A stretch of 64,000 bases of DNA from Candidatus Roizmanbacteria bacterium (GCA_016215445.1 JACRJL010000003.1:404924-468923), one strand, 5' to 3'. Counted from the stretch's first letter, positions 53,318-62,754 are shown. Numbers and translations: made by a program. Notes: a model not told the origin generated them from the letters alone.

Positions 53318-54358
53318 ATGTCGATCAAAAGAATCACAGAAAACAATTATTCTCAAGTGCTCCATTATACAGTGGAAGTATTAAAGAAAGGGGGGCTAGT
53401 TATTTTTCCTTCGGATACAGTCTATGGTTTATTGGTAGATGCAACTAACGAAAAAGCTGTCAAAAAACTAATTGAGTTTAAAGACAGGTCACCTGGCAAG
53501 GCTATCTCTGTCTTTGTTTCTGATTTTAAAATGTTGAAAAATTTAGTGGTAATTAATAATATCCAAGAAAAGAGGCTAAAGGAAATTCTTCCTGGTTCAT
53601 TTACAGTCGTACTCAAATCAAGAGGAAAAGTTTCTTTTTTGCTCGAGTCGGAGAAAAAAACCCTCGGAGTCAGGTTAATAAAATATAAGTTCGTTAACAG
53701 CCTGTTAAAGAGTTTTGGTAAACCAACGACAGCCACTTCTGCTAATTTAACAAACAGGCCTTCTCACTATTCGATTGAGTCCTTACAAAAAGAATTGCCC
53801 AAAAAAAAATTGGACATGATTGATTTAATTGTCGATGCCGGTAAACTGCCGAGGAATAAGCCTTCGACAGTAGTTGATATGACTGAAGCAGATGTGAAAA
53901 TAATCAGAAAAGGCGACGTCGACTTTTCCAATTCACAAGTGTTCAATTCAGGATCACCCCAGGAAACAAAAAAAATGGCCAGAAAAATATTCTCGGACTT
54001 TAAAAAAACGAAAAAACCTCTTGCTTTTATTATTGAAGGTGAGTTAGGAGTCGGTAAGACAGTTTTTGTGAAAGGCGCCGCAGAGAGTTTAGGAATAAAC
54101 AATATTGTTTCTCCAACCTTTGTCATTTATTACGAATATGGAAATTTTTATCACTTCGATTTATACCAGATTGAAGATAAGAATGAATTTAAATATTTGG
54201 AAATAGATAGATTGTTAAAACCAGGTAATATTTTGTTTTTTGAATGGGGAGAGAAAGCAGGGGAAATATACAATTTACTTAAAAGTAAAGCGATAGTTAT
54301 TTATGTAAAAATGGAATATATAAATGAAAAGAAAAGAAAAATCACTATTAAATTATGA
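53318..54358 (+). CDS. TsaC-TsaE fusion for t6A tRNA modification
   Basis: 346 aa. Residues 1 to ~200 are a YrdC/Sua5-type L-threonylcarbamoyladenylate synthase ('GGLVIFPSDTVYGLLVDATN', 'LPGSFTVVLKSRGK', 'KPTTATSANLTNRPS'). Residues ~210-346 are TsaE: 'SPQETKKMARKIF', Walker A 'GELGVGKT' (241-248), 'VSPTFVIYYEY', 'HFDLYQIED' and 'FFEWGEKAGE'. These are separate proteins in most bacteria. The next gene, overlapping by ATGA, is tsaD. No tsaB is present here. Confidence 0.92.
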   Translation: MSIKRITENNYSQVLHYTVEVLKKGGLVIFPSDTVYGLLVDATNEKAVKKLIEFKDRSPGKAISVFVSDFKMLKNLVVINNIQEKRLKEILPGSFTVVLKSRGKVSFLLESEKKTLGVRLIKYKFVNSLLKSFGKPTTATSANLTNRPSHYSIESLQKELPKKKLDMIDLIVDAGKLPRNKPSTVVDMTEADVKIIRKGDVDFSNSQVFNSGSPQETKKMARKIFSDFKKTKKPLAFIIEGELGVGKTVFVKGAAESLGINNIVSPTFVIYYEYGNFYHFDLYQIEDKNEFKYLEIDRLLKPGNILFFEWGEKAGEIYNLLKSKAIVIYVKMEYINEKKRKITIKL

Positions 54359-55356
54359 AAATTTTATCGATAGACACTTCGTGTGATGAAACTGCTGCGG
54401 CTGTAGTTGAAGGTCGACGAGTTTTATCGAATGTGATCTATTCCCAGATTTTGATTCATAAAAAATGGGGAGGAGTAGTTCCATCGTTGGCAAAAAGGGC
54501 TCATGAGGAAAGAATTGACTTAGTGATTGATGAGGCATTAAAAAAAAATAAAATAGATTATATTGCCGTTACCCAGGGGCCCGGTTTGGCCGTAGCGCTT
54601 GAAGTCGGGATAAAAAAAGCCAAAGAGCTGGCGGAAAAATATGACAAGAAGTTAATTAGCGTTAATCATCTGGAAGGTCATATTTATTCTCCTTTTGTTC
54701 AGAATAGCCGTGGAAATCCCGTCAGGGAATTCCATTTTCCTTATCTGGCTTTGGTAATTTCCGGCGGTCATACTGAATTTGTAATTTTTAAAAACCATTT
54801 GGATTACGAAATCATAGGCGCAACTTTGGACGACGCGGCCGGTGAAGCCATCGATAAAGCCGCCAAACTTTTGAATCTTGGATATCCAGGAGGGCCTGTG
54901 ATTGAGAAATTGGCTGGAGATGTTAAAAATATAGATAGCTATCGTTTTCCTAGACCAATGCTTAAAAGCAATGACCTTAATTTTTCTTTTTCCGGTTTAA
55001 AAACTTCCTTCTATTATTTTCTGAAAAAGAACCATAATGAACCTATCAAAGAACTAGCTAGTTCTTTTCAAGAAGCGGTTTTTGACACGATCATAAAAAA
55101 AACCGAAAAAGCAATAAAAAAATCAGGAATAAATCGGTTGATCGTCGGTGGAGGAGTAATCGCAAATTTGCGCCTTCGTCAATTATTCAGAAATTTGACT
55201 AATCAATATCAGGGCGAAGTCTTGTTTCCCGCCTACAAATACTTATCCGGTGACAATGCCGCGATGATTGGTGTAGTTGCTTCATATAAAGCCGAAAGAA
55301 AAATATTTGTTGAAAACGAGGAAGAGCTTGATAGGATTCCCCGGTTCAGTCTCTAA
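54355..55356 (+). CDS. tsaD: tRNA N6-adenosine threonylcarbamoyltransferase
   Basis: 333 aa catalytic subunit that moves the threonylcarbamoyl group to A37 of ANN-decoding tRNAs. 'LSIDTSCDETAAAVVEG' at the N-terminus, 'VNHLEGHIYSPF' (metal-binding His pair), 'LALVISGGHTEFV', 'NFSFSGLKTSF' and 'GGGVIANLRLRQ' are canonical. Complete. Coupled to the TsaC-TsaE fusion. Confidence 0.95.
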   Translation: MKILSIDTSCDETAAAVVEGRRVLSNVIYSQILIHKKWGGVVPSLAKRAHEERIDLVIDEALKKNKIDYIAVTQGPGLAVALEVGIKKAKELAEKYDKKLISVNHLEGHIYSPFVQNSRGNPVREFHFPYLALVISGGHTEFVIFKNHLDYEIIGATLDDAAGEAIDKAAKLLNLGYPGGPVIEKLAGDVKNIDSYRFPRPMLKSNDLNFSFSGLKTSFYYFLKKNHNEPIKELASSFQEAVFDTIIKKTEKAIKKSGINRLIVGGGVIANLRLRQLFRNLTNQYQGEVLFPAYKYLSGDNAAMIGVVASYKAERKIFVENEEELDRIPRFSL

Positions 55357-55397
55357 TCGGTTGATTTTTTTGATTTAAAGTACTAAACTATTACAAC

Positions 55398-55405
55398 ACA
55401 CGTGT
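55398..55405. promoter_or_regulatory. Candidate operator palindrome ACACGTGT
   Basis: Perfect 8-bp palindrome directly before ATG 55406 of the Rrf2-family gene. Its position would let a dimeric regulator block initiation. Short palindromes arise by chance; no second copy was noticed in the window. Confidence 0.25.
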
Positions 55406-55804
55406 ATGTTAAGTATAACAAGCCAATCTGACTATGGGATCATGTTAATTTCTTACCTTAGAGGTAAAAAGGATTTTATTCCATTGTCTCAACTTTTGAA
55501 TCAATTAGATCTTCCAAAAAGATTTTTAGCCCGAATAGCCGCTCTTCTTGTCAAAGCTGGGATCCTTGAGAGCCGAGAGGGCAAAGTCGGGGGTTACCGT
55601 CTTACAAAAAAAGCCAAAAATTTAAATCTTTACGACTATCTAAAAGTTTTTGAAGGAGAATTGGCTTTTGTAAAGTGTCAAGATCCAGACTATGATTGTC
55701 CGCGTCAGGGTTACTGTATGCACAAAGATTTTTTTAAACACAGTCTCACAAACGTTCTTTCCAAAGAGCTAAAAAAGCATAAACTTCTGCAAATATATAA
55801 ATAA
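55406..55804 (+). CDS. Rrf2/IscR-family transcription regulator
   Basis: 132 aa. The winged helix-turn-helix is typical: 'LSITSQSDYGIMLISYLRGK', 'LDLPKRFLARIAALLVKAGI' and 'REGKVGGYRLTKKA'. Three cysteines in 'KCQDPDYDCPRQGYCMHK' occupy the Fe-S ligand loop of IscR/Rrf2 proteins. It lies 21 bp before sufC and probably senses cluster status to control the suf genes and itself. Confidence 0.9.
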   Translation: MLSITSQSDYGIMLISYLRGKKDFIPLSQLLNQLDLPKRFLARIAALLVKAGILESREGKVGGYRLTKKAKNLNLYDYLKVFEGELAFVKCQDPDYDCPRQGYCMHKDFFKHSLTNVLSKELKKHKLLQIYK

Positions 55805-55825
55805 TTTTATAAAGTTTAAAAAGAT

Positions 55826-56542
55826 ATGGTTTACCTGAAAAATCTAACCGTCTCTGTTTCCAATAAAGTTATCCTCGATAATCTAAACTTTGAATTTAAA
55901 AAGAATCGGGTTTACGCTTTGATGGGTCCGAACGGATCGGGAAAATCTACTTTGGCTTATACAATCGCGGGTCATCCTAGTTATAAAGCCGATAAAAAAT
56001 CAAAAATAATTTTCAATAAGAAAAATATCACCAACGAAACAGCAGACAAAAGGGCAAAACAAGGAATTTTCCTTTCTTTCCAAACCCCCATGTCTCTTTC
56101 CGGAGTGACGGTTTTTCAATTACTGCGCTTGGCGCTTTCTGGAAAAAAAGACCCGCTGTCCGTAAAACAACAGATTGACCAGTTGGCCAAAAGACTTCAT
56201 ATAAAAAGAGAACTATTATCAAGGTCGTTAAACGACGGAGCTTCAGGCGGCGAAAAGAAAAAGTTAGAACTGCTTCAGGCAGTTCTACTCGATCCAAAGC
56301 TGTTGATATTTGATGAAATTGACACGGGAGTCGACGTCGATGCCTTAAAAACGATTGCCAAGTTTTTGGACGGATTTAAGAAAGGGAGGACTATTATTAT
56401 TATTACTCATTACAACAGGATCCTCAAATATATTAAACCTGATAAGGTTTTGGTCATGGTTGGGGGAAGAATTGTCAAAGAAGGAAGCTACCGGTTGGCC
56501 GAACAAGTTGAAAAACAAGGTTATGAAAAAATCAAATCTTAA
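55826..56542 (+). CDS. sufC: Fe-S assembly ATPase SufC
   Basis: 238 aa ABC-type ATPase of the SufBCD scaffold. Walker A '[10 protein letters not shown]', Q-loop '[20 protein letters not shown]', signature '[13 protein letters not shown]' and Walker B '[16 protein letters not shown]' fit SufC. Its last 20 bp overlap the sufB start. Confidence 0.95.
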   Translation: MVYLKNLTVSVSNKVILDNLNFEFKKNRVYALMGPNGSGKSTLAYTIAGHPSYKADKKSKIIFNKKNITNETADKRAKQGIFLSFQTPMSLSGVTVFQLLRLALSGKKDPLSVKQQIDQLAKRLHIKRELLSRSLNDGASGGEKKKLELLQAVLLDPKLLIFDEIDTGVDVDALKTIAKFLDGFKKGRTIIIITHYNRILKYIKPDKVLVMVGGRIVKEGSYRLAEQVEKQGYEKIKS

Positions 56543-57917
56543 CTTTGACTATAAGTACGGTTTTTCCATGCCCGAGTCCCACGTTTATAAAAGTAAAAAG
56601 GGAATCAATAAAAAAGTCGTGGAAAAAATCTCTTCTATTAAGAATGAGCCTGATTGGATGAAAGAGTTCAGGCTAAAAGCCTATCTTGAATTTAAAAAAA
56701 AACCTATGCCAGATTGGGGAGCTGACCTGTCTGCCATTGATTTCGACGACATTTTTTATTACATCAAACCGACTGAAAACCAAAAAAATTCTTGGGATGA
56801 TCTGCCAAAGGAAATTAAAGAAACCTATGATAAGATCGGTGTTCCCGAAGCGGAAAAAAAATTCTTAGCTGGTGTTTCCGCCCAATATGAGTCCGAAGTT
56901 GTCTACGAAAGCATTCAAAAAGCGCTGACTCGTCAGGGAGTAATTTTTTGTGACATGGATACGGGATTGAGAAAATATCCGGAAATCGTCAAGAAATATT
57001 TCGGGACAATTATTTCTTTATACGATAATAAATTTGCTTCGCTCAATTCAGCGGTTTGGTCAGGTGGGTCATTTGTCTATGTACCAAAAGGGGTTAAGGT
57101 AACTCTGCCCCTACAGGCATATTTTCGCATTAACGCTAAAAACTTCGGTCAGTTTGAGAGAACTTTGATAATCGCCGAGGAAGGGAGTTTTGTCCACTAT
57201 ATTGAAGGTTGTACGGCGCCTATTTATACGACTTCAAGTCTCCATGCCGCGGTTGTTGAGATTGTCGTCCAAAAAGGAGCCCGCGTCAGGTATACCACGG
57301 TTCAGAACTGGAGCAAAAATGTTTATAACCTTGTTACAAAAAGGGCTAGGGTATATGAAAAAGGAGTCATGGAATGGGTTGATTGTAATCTCGGAAGCGC
57401 CGTCACAATGAAATATCCCTCGTGTTATTTAGTGGGTGAAGGCGCCAGGGGTGAAGTACTGTCCATTGCCTACGCGGGGTCAGATCAGCACCAGGATGCC
57501 GGCGCCAAGATGATCCATATAGCTCCTAATACTTCTTCACGAATTATTTCCAAATCTATTTCCGGACAAGGAGGAAGGACCTCCTATCGAGGTTTAGTTC
57601 AGGTCAACCCGACGGCAAAAAATTCTTCAGTTTATGTTACTTGCGATGCTCTTATTCTCGACGAGGAGTCCCGTTCTGACACCTACCCGACCATGAGAGT
57701 AAAAAACCAGGAAGTTGACATCCAACACGAAGCTACAGTAGAAAAATTGGGTGAAGAAAAACTGTTTTATTTGGCTTCTCGAGGCATAAAAAAATCTGAC
57801 GCGGAAGGACTTTTAGTCAACGGTTTTATAGACCCAGTCACTAAAGAAATTCCATTGGAATATTCAATTGAGTTGAACCGTTTAATTAATTTAGAAATGA
57901 TAGGATCGGTGGGTTAA
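56523..57917 (+). CDS. sufB: Fe-S assembly scaffold SufB
   Basis: 464 aa from ATG 56523, chosen because it gives the standard SufB N-terminus ('[12 protein letters not shown]') and length; earlier in-frame ATGs would extend far into sufC. The beta-helix core shows '[19 protein letters not shown]', '[14 protein letters not shown]', '[20 protein letters not shown]' and '[19 protein letters not shown]'. The Cys and Glu of the SufB-type cluster-forming region are present. It follows sufC and directly abuts the SufD-like gene. Confidence 0.95.
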   Translation: MKKSNLNFDYKYGFSMPESHVYKSKKGINKKVVEKISSIKNEPDWMKEFRLKAYLEFKKKPMPDWGADLSAIDFDDIFYYIKPTENQKNSWDDLPKEIKETYDKIGVPEAEKKFLAGVSAQYESEVVYESIQKALTRQGVIFCDMDTGLRKYPEIVKKYFGTIISLYDNKFASLNSAVWSGGSFVYVPKGVKVTLPLQAYFRINAKNFGQFERTLIIAEEGSFVHYIEGCTAPIYTTSSLHAAVVEIVVQKGARVRYTTVQNWSKNVYNLVTKRARVYEKGVMEWVDCNLGSAVTMKYPSCYLVGEGARGEVLSIAYAGSDQHQDAGAKMIHIAPNTSSRIISKSISGQGGRTSYRGLVQVNPTAKNSSVYVTCDALILDEESRSDTYPTMRVKNQEVDIQHEATVEKLGEEKLFYLASRGIKKSDAEGLLVNGFIDPVTKEIPLEYSIELNRLINLEMIGSVG

Positions 57918-58466
57918 ATGATAAATAAAATTCAAATCACAAATTTTAATACAAAAGAAAAGAAACTTGTGTTTGACAAACCAGGTGACTATGATGTTTT
58001 CTTCGAGAATATTTCCGGAGACTTGATTTTTGATATTAAATCATCCGGAGTCAATCTCAATATCTATGGTCTTTATGTAGGAAAAAAGGACGAAGAATTT
58101 AAAGTCAATACAGTTCAAAACCACCAAGCACCGTCTTCTACTTCAAATTTATTGATAAAAGGAGTTTTTTACGATTATTCAAAATTTTATTACCGGGGGT
58201 TGATACGAATAGAAAAAGAAGCCCAGAAATCACACGCTTATCAAAAAAATCAAAATTTGACTCTGTCCGACAACTGTTTTATCGATTCTAAACCATATCT
58301 TGAGATTCTAGCAAATGACGTTTTTTGCACTCACGGGTCGACAACAGGTCGACTCAATTCTGAACAGTTGTTTTATACTGAAACTAGAGGATTGGATTAT
58401 CAACAGTCAGAAAAGTTATTGGTCGAAGGGTTTATAGACGAAATTAGAAATAAAATCAAACAATGA
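57918..58466 (+). CDS. sufD: Core-only SufD-like protein
   Basis: 182 aa, less than half of normal SufD (about 400+). It keeps the C-terminal part of the beta-helix and the helical end: 'FYYRGLIRIEKEAQKSHAYQ', 'NDVFCTHGSTTGRLNSEQLF' (Cys-x-His near the SufB interface) and 'SEKLLVEGFIDEI'. It abuts sufB with no gap and overlaps sufS by ATGA, so it is expressed with them. Confidence 0.8.
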   Translation: MINKIQITNFNTKEKKLVFDKPGDYDVFFENISGDLIFDIKSSGVNLNIYGLYVGKKDEEFKVNTVQNHQAPSSTSNLLIKGVFYDYSKFYYRGLIRIEKEAQKSHAYQKNQNLTLSDNCFIDSKPYLEILANDVFCTHGSTTGRLNSEQLFYTETRGLDYQQSEKLLVEGFIDEIRNKIKQ

Positions 58467-59686
58467 GAAATTTTAAAAGTTTCAAAGAAGACTTTCCAAT
58501 ATTTAAAAATGTCATAAACTTTACTTATTTAGATTCGACGGCCACTTCTTTAAAACCTCAAACAGTCATATCTAAGCTTGTTGAGTATTATTCAAAATAT
58601 TCGGCCAACATTTTCCGAGGCGTTTATAAGATCTCTGAAGAAGCGACAAAAGAATATGAGGAAACAAGAACTGTAGTTGCCGACTTTATTAACGCCAAAA
58701 CAGAAAATGAAATTATATTTACGAGAAACGCAACAGAATCTTTAAATTTGATCGCCTATAGTTTGGGTAGGGAAATTCTTGAAAAAGGAGACGAAATAAT
58801 AACAACTGTTATGGAACATCATTCCAATTTTGTTCCTTGGCAGCAACTTGCATTCGAAAACGGCGCTGTTTTGAAAGTAATTAATATAGATGATGATGGC
58901 TATTTAGATGTCAGACTTGAGAAAGTAATAACAAAAAAAACAAAAATACTTGCTTTAACCTATGTTTCTAATGTTTTGGGAACTATAAACCCGATTAAAG
59001 AAATTACAGCTTCGGCTAAAAAAATTAATCCTAATATAATTGTTATAGTCGACGCAGCTCAGGCAGTTCCCCATATGAAAGTTGATGTCCAGGATCTTGG
59101 CGGCGATTTTCTGGTTTTTTCCTCACATAAAATGCTGGGCCCAACCGGGGTCGGGGTAATGTGGGGTAAAGAGAATCTTTTGGAGTCAATGTTTCCTTTT
59201 ATGTATGGAGGTGAGATGATTAGTGAAGTTTATCTTGATAAAACAGTCTTCAAAGGACCTCCTCATAAGTTTGAAGCTGGAACGCCATCAATCGGTGAAG
59301 TAATTGGATTTAAGGAAGCGATTAAATATTTAAAAACAATTGGCATGGATAATGTTCGGCGCCATGAAAAATATTTAACTTTAAAGTGTATTCAAACTCT
59401 TAAGAGTCGATTCGGAAAAAATATGACTATTTTCGGACCCGCAGACATTGAAAATAAAGGAGGAGTGATTGCTTTTAATTTCGGTAAATACCATCCGCAT
59501 GATATTGCGTCGATCCTTGATGAAGACGGAGTTGCTGTCCGCGCCGGGCACCATTGCGCTATGCCTCTTCACAATCGTCTGGGTGTTGATGCCACAGTCA
59601 GGGCGAGTTTTTACATTTATAATGACGAGAACGATATAGAAAAATTGGTTAAAGGGTTAGAAAAAGTAAAAAAAACACTCGGATAA
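58463..59686 (+). CDS. sufS: Cysteine desulfurase SufS
   Basis: 407 aa PLP enzyme supplying sulfur. 'TYLDSTATSLKPQTVI' near the start, 'DAAQAVPHMKVDVQ', 'VFSSHKMLGPTGVGVMWGK' (PLP lysine) and 'RAGHHCAMPLHNRLGVDATV' (active-site Cys) are typical of type II desulfurases. The Cys-containing SufU partner is next, 1 bp later. Confidence 0.95.
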   Translation: MRNFKSFKEDFPIFKNVINFTYLDSTATSLKPQTVISKLVEYYSKYSANIFRGVYKISEEATKEYEETRTVVADFINAKTENEIIFTRNATESLNLIAYSLGREILEKGDEIITTVMEHHSNFVPWQQLAFENGAVLKVINIDDDGYLDVRLEKVITKKTKILALTYVSNVLGTINPIKEITASAKKINPNIIVIVDAAQAVPHMKVDVQDLGGDFLVFSSHKMLGPTGVGVMWGKENLLESMFPFMYGGEMISEVYLDKTVFKGPPHKFEAGTPSIGEVIGFKEAIKYLKTIGMDNVRRHEKYLTLKCIQTLKSRFGKNMTIFGPADIENKGGVIAFNFGKYHPHDIASILDEDGVAVRAGHHCAMPLHNRLGVDATVRASFYIYNDENDIEKLVKGLEKVKKTLG

Positions 59687-59687
59687 T

Positions 59688-60038
59688 ATGTCTATTTACA
59701 GCGAATTAATTCTCGATCACTATCAACATCCTCGTAATTTCGGAATTATCGTCAATCCAACCTTAAAATCTTTTGTTTCCAACCCTCTCTGTGGTGACGA
59801 AATTGAAGTAGCAATAAAAATCGAAAAAGGTAAGGTCGCGGAGATAAAATTTCAAGGTCGGGGTTGTGCCATTTCTTTGGCTGCCGCTTCGATGCTAACT
59901 GAATTCTTAAAGGGCAAGCCGAAAGAACAATTGAAAAAAATTAACAAAGAACATATGATTAAGATGTTGGGAATTGAGCTTGGAGTCAATAGGATTAAGT
60001 GCGCGTTATTGCCTTTAGAAGCTCTAAAAAAACTATAG
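59688..60038 (+). CDS. sufU: SufU/IscU-type sulfur acceptor or scaffold
   Basis: 116 aa. The three conserved cysteines are in 'SNPLCGDEIEV', 'GRGCAISLAA' and 'NRIKCALLPLEAL'. The insert that precedes the third Cys in typical SufU is shortened, so the protein is unusually small. It accepts sulfur from SufS. The KOR alpha gene follows after 3 bp. Confidence 0.88.
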   Translation: MSIYSELILDHYQHPRNFGIIVNPTLKSFVSNPLCGDEIEVAIKIEKGKVAEIKFQGRGCAISLAAASMLTEFLKGKPKEQLKKINKEHMIKMLGIELGVNRIKCALLPLEALKKL

Positions 60039-60041
60039 AAA

Positions 60042-61799
60042 ATGACAGATTTTAATTGGATGATCGGTGGCGAGGCCGGTTTCGGCATAATGACTACCGG
60101 AGTGGTTTTTTCTAAGATCGCCACTCGTTTAGGTTATCATATTTTTGATTATGTCGAATATCCTTCGTTGATTCGAGGTGGTCATAACGCTTACGAAATT
60201 CATGTTAGTGACGTTGAAGTAGGACACCTCAAGCCGACGATTGATGTCCTTGTTTGTCTCAATAAGGAGACTTTTGATAAACATGCTTTAAGGTTGACAA
60301 AAGACAGCGTTGTCGTCTACGACGAAACAGAGTTTAAAATAGAGGGTGACTATAAAAAAGTTAGTATTCCCTTTAAAAAGATAGTCGCAGATTTGAAAGG
60401 CCAGGCTGTAATGAAAAATACGATTGCCCTTGGTGCTTCTATGGCTGTTGTTGGCGCTCCTCTTGACGAACTTCTTAAAATTATCGAAGAGCAGTTTGCC
60501 AGAAAAGGGGAGACTGTTGTTTCTTTTAACAAGGAGTTTGCCAAGACAGGCTTCGACTTTGTAACAAAAAATTCTCCGCAGGTAAATAAATGGTTAATAA
60601 AAAAAGATAAAATTGACCCGAAGCTGGTTTTAACAGGAAACGAGGCTTTTTCTTTAGGTGCTGTTATTTCCGACTGTCGTCTTTATTCTGCTTATCCTAT
60701 GACGCCTTCTTCATCAGTTTTGACTGTCTTAGCATCTTGGCAGGCGAAAAATAACATGATTGTTCGCCACGCCGAAGATGAAATTTCTGTAATTAATACA
60801 GCTCTCGGCGCCTCCTTTGCCGGAGCCAGGGCGGCTGTCGGCACATCAGGTGGAGGGTTTGCCTTGATGGTTGAAACAGTTTCTTTAGCTGGAATAACGG
60901 AAACTCCTTTAGTTGTATTTTTATCACAGCGACCAGGTCCAGCGACCGGTATGCCAACATGGACTGAACAGGGAGATCTTTTATTTACGGTTCACAGCGG
61001 CCACGGCGAATTTCCGAAAATAGTTCTTTCGCCGGGGACAGCCGAGGAAATGATTGAATTAACAGGGAAAGCTTTTAACTTAGCTGATGTCTATCAGCTA
61101 CCTGTTATCGTTATGAGCGACATGTTTTTATCAGAAGGTCATAAGTCTGTAAGTAAAAAATTTGTTGACAATTTTATCGCTAACTATAAAGTTAACCGGG
61201 GAAAACTACTTGAAAAAATCACAAATGACAAATCACAAATGACAAATCAAGATAAAAATTCAAACTTTAAAAGTAAAAACTTTCTAAGGTACAAGTTGGC
61301 AGAAGATGGGATATCGGAGAGACTTATACCAGGAGTTCCTGGATATTTTTTTCAGGCCAATTCCTATGAACATATTGAAGATGGTCATACAACAGAGGAA
61401 GCTCAACCGAGAATAGACCAGGTTAATAAGAGGGCTAAAAAATGGTTGACATATTTGCAGCAAGACTTCAAGCTTCCAGAATTCTACGGAGATAAAGATG
61501 CTCAATTAGTATTTGTTTCTTGGGGTTCAAATAAGGGGGCAATAATTGAAGCGCAAAGACAATTAGCTGAAAAAGGTACTAAAACAGGTTTTTGGCACTT
61601 TACTCATCTTTATCCAATGGATCGGGAAAAAGTTAAAACCTTGTTTAAAAAAGGATCGAGATATGTTCTTATAGAAAATAATTCGTGGGGGCAGTTCGGT
61701 AAACTTCTAGCTGCAGAAACAGGAATAACGCTTGAAGAAAAAATATTGAAATTTGACGGTAGAACTATAACTGCCGAAGAAATCGTCAAAAAAATATGA
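60042..61799 (+). CDS. korA: 2-oxoacid:ferredoxin oxidoreductase, fused gamma-alpha subunit
   Basis: 585 aa. The N-terminal gamma domain ('GGEAGFGIMTTGVVFSKIA', 'FDYVEYPSLIRGGHNAYEIH') is fused to the alpha domain ('TGNEAFSLGAVISDCRLYSA', 'AEDEISVINTALGASFAGA', 'RPGPATGMPTWTEQGDL'). It oxidises a 2-oxoacid with CoA, reducing ferredoxin. A 14-bp tandem repeat (61219-61246) encodes a K/N/T/Q-rich loop near residues 393-405 that looks like an insertion. It overlaps the beta subunit gene by ATGA. Confidence 0.92.
   Translation: MTDFNWMIGGEAGFGIMTTGVVFSKIATRLGYHIFDYVEYPSLIRGGHNAYEIHVSDVEVGHLKPTIDVLVCLNKETFDKHALRLTKDSVVVYDETEFKIEGDYKKVSIPFKKIVADLKGQAVMKNTIALGASMAVVGAPLDELLKIIEEQFARKGETVVSFNKEFAKTGFDFVTKNSPQVNKWLIKKDKIDPKLVLTGNEAFSLGAVISDCRLYSAYPMTPSSSVLTVLASWQAKNNMIVRHAEDEISVINTALGASFAGARAAVGTSGGGFALMVETVSLAGITETPLVVFLSQRPGPATGMPTWTEQGDLLFTVHSGHGEFPKIVLSPGTAEEMIELTGKAFNLADVYQLPVIVMSDMFLSEGHKSVSKKFVDNFIANYKVNRGKLLEKITNDKSQMTNQDKNSNFKSKNFLRYKLAEDGISERLIPGVPGYFFQANSYEHIEDGHTTEEAQPRIDQVNKRAKKWLTYLQQDFKLPEFYGDKDAQLVFVSWGSNKGAIIEAQRQLAEKGTKTGFWHFTHLYPMDREKVKTLFKKGSRYVLIENNSWGQFGKLLAAETGITLEEKILKFDGRTITAEEIVKKI
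61219..61246 (+). repeat. Two-copy 14-bp tandem repeat inside korA
   Basis: TCACAAATGACAAA occurs twice head to tail, with a partial third copy after it. The period is not a multiple of three, so the two copies are read in different frames. It encodes low-complexity polar residues. Confidence 0.75.
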
Positions 61800-62647
61800 G
61801 TAATATTCAAGATTTCAGTGGATATAATCCGACCTGGTGTCCGGGCTGCGGCGATTGGGGAATCGGTTTGGCAATCAAGCAAGCTTTTGTACAGCTTGGA
61901 TACGACCCATCAATGGTGGGGGTTGTTTTCGGTATAGGTTGCTCAGGGAATATGAATGATTTTCTTAATGCCTATGCGATTCATTCTTTGCACGGGCGCG
62001 CCCTTCCCAATGCCATTGGTATAAAACTCGCCAATCACAAGTTGCCTGTCATTGCCATCGTTGGTGACGGCGATTGTTATGGTGAGGGCGGAAATCATTT
62101 TCTCCATGCTTGTCGTGGTAATCATGACCTGACTGTCATAGTTCATGATAACGGCGTTTACGGATTAACCACAGGTCAGGTGGCGCCGACTGCCACTAAA
62201 GGTTTTAAGTCCAAATCTACTCCTGCAGGGATTATTGAGATTCCAATCAATCCATTGTCTTTGGCGATTACAAGTGGCGCTACATTTGTCGCTCAAAGTT
62301 TTGCCGGCGACGCCAATAACACTATCGCTTTGATTAAAGCTGCCATTGCCCATAAAGGTTTTTCACTTGTTAATATTCTTCAGCCTTGTGTCACTTTCAA
62401 CAAGGTCAATACCTACCAATATTACCTGCAAAGAACCTATAAATTAGCGCTTGATTACAATAAAAACGACCTAAAAACCGCCGTCGAAAAAAGTCTGGAG
62501 ATAAACGCGGAAAAATTCCCTTTAGGAGTCATCTATCAGACTGAAAGACCTACCTTTACAGACAAGCTTTCACAGTTGAACGACATGACCTTATTGGAGA
62601 GGGAAAGATTCTTAGACTTTGAAAAGTTGATGAAAGATTTTATATAA
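61796..62647 (+). CDS. korB: 2-oxoacid:ferredoxin oxidoreductase beta subunit
   Basis: 283 aa TPP- and Fe-S-binding subunit. 'NPTWCPGCGDWGIG' and 'GIGCSGNMNDF' provide cluster cysteines, with 'LQPCVTFN' as a further Cys. The TPP motif is 'VGDGDCYGEGGNHFLHACRG' with 'DNGVYGLTTGQ'. Complete. No ferredoxin gene is in the window. It ends the suf-kor run; lon has its own promoter. Confidence 0.93.
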   Translation: MSNIQDFSGYNPTWCPGCGDWGIGLAIKQAFVQLGYDPSMVGVVFGIGCSGNMNDFLNAYAIHSLHGRALPNAIGIKLANHKLPVIAIVGDGDCYGEGGNHFLHACRGNHDLTVIVHDNGVYGLTTGQVAPTATKGFKSKSTPAGIIEIPINPLSLAITSGATFVAQSFAGDANNTIALIKAAIAHKGFSLVNILQPCVTFNKVNTYQYYLQRTYKLALDYNKNDLKTAVEKSLEINAEKFPLGVIYQTERPTFTDKLSQLNDMTLLERERFLDFEKLMKDFI

Positions 62648-62698
62648 AGAGTTTGAACGATAATGATTGTTTAGGAAGTCAGAGTAATCTAACAATAC

Positions 62699-62715
62699 TA
62701 TAGGTTTAGCCTATA
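62699..62715. promoter_or_regulatory. Inverted repeat TATAGG/CCTATA upstream of lon
   Basis: Six-pair stem with a five-base loop between korB and the lon -35 box. It lacks a T-tract, so it is a weak terminator at best; an operator role is possible. Confidence 0.3.
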
Positions 62716-62725
62716 AAAATGGGTC

Positions 62726-62754
62726 TTGACAGTTAGCAATTAATCTGTTAGACT
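62726..62754 (+). promoter_or_regulatory. Sigma70-type promoter of lon
   Basis: Consensus TTGACA (62726-62731), exact 17-bp spacer, TAGACT (62749-62754). The predicted start falls about 3-4 bases before ATG 62765, so the lon mRNA is leaderless or nearly so. Confidence 0.75.

Noticed and set aside
56355-56522. Upstream in-frame extension of sufB
   Set aside because: It lies within the sufC coding region and would add 56 residues unlike any SufB N-terminus; ATG 56523 fits the family.
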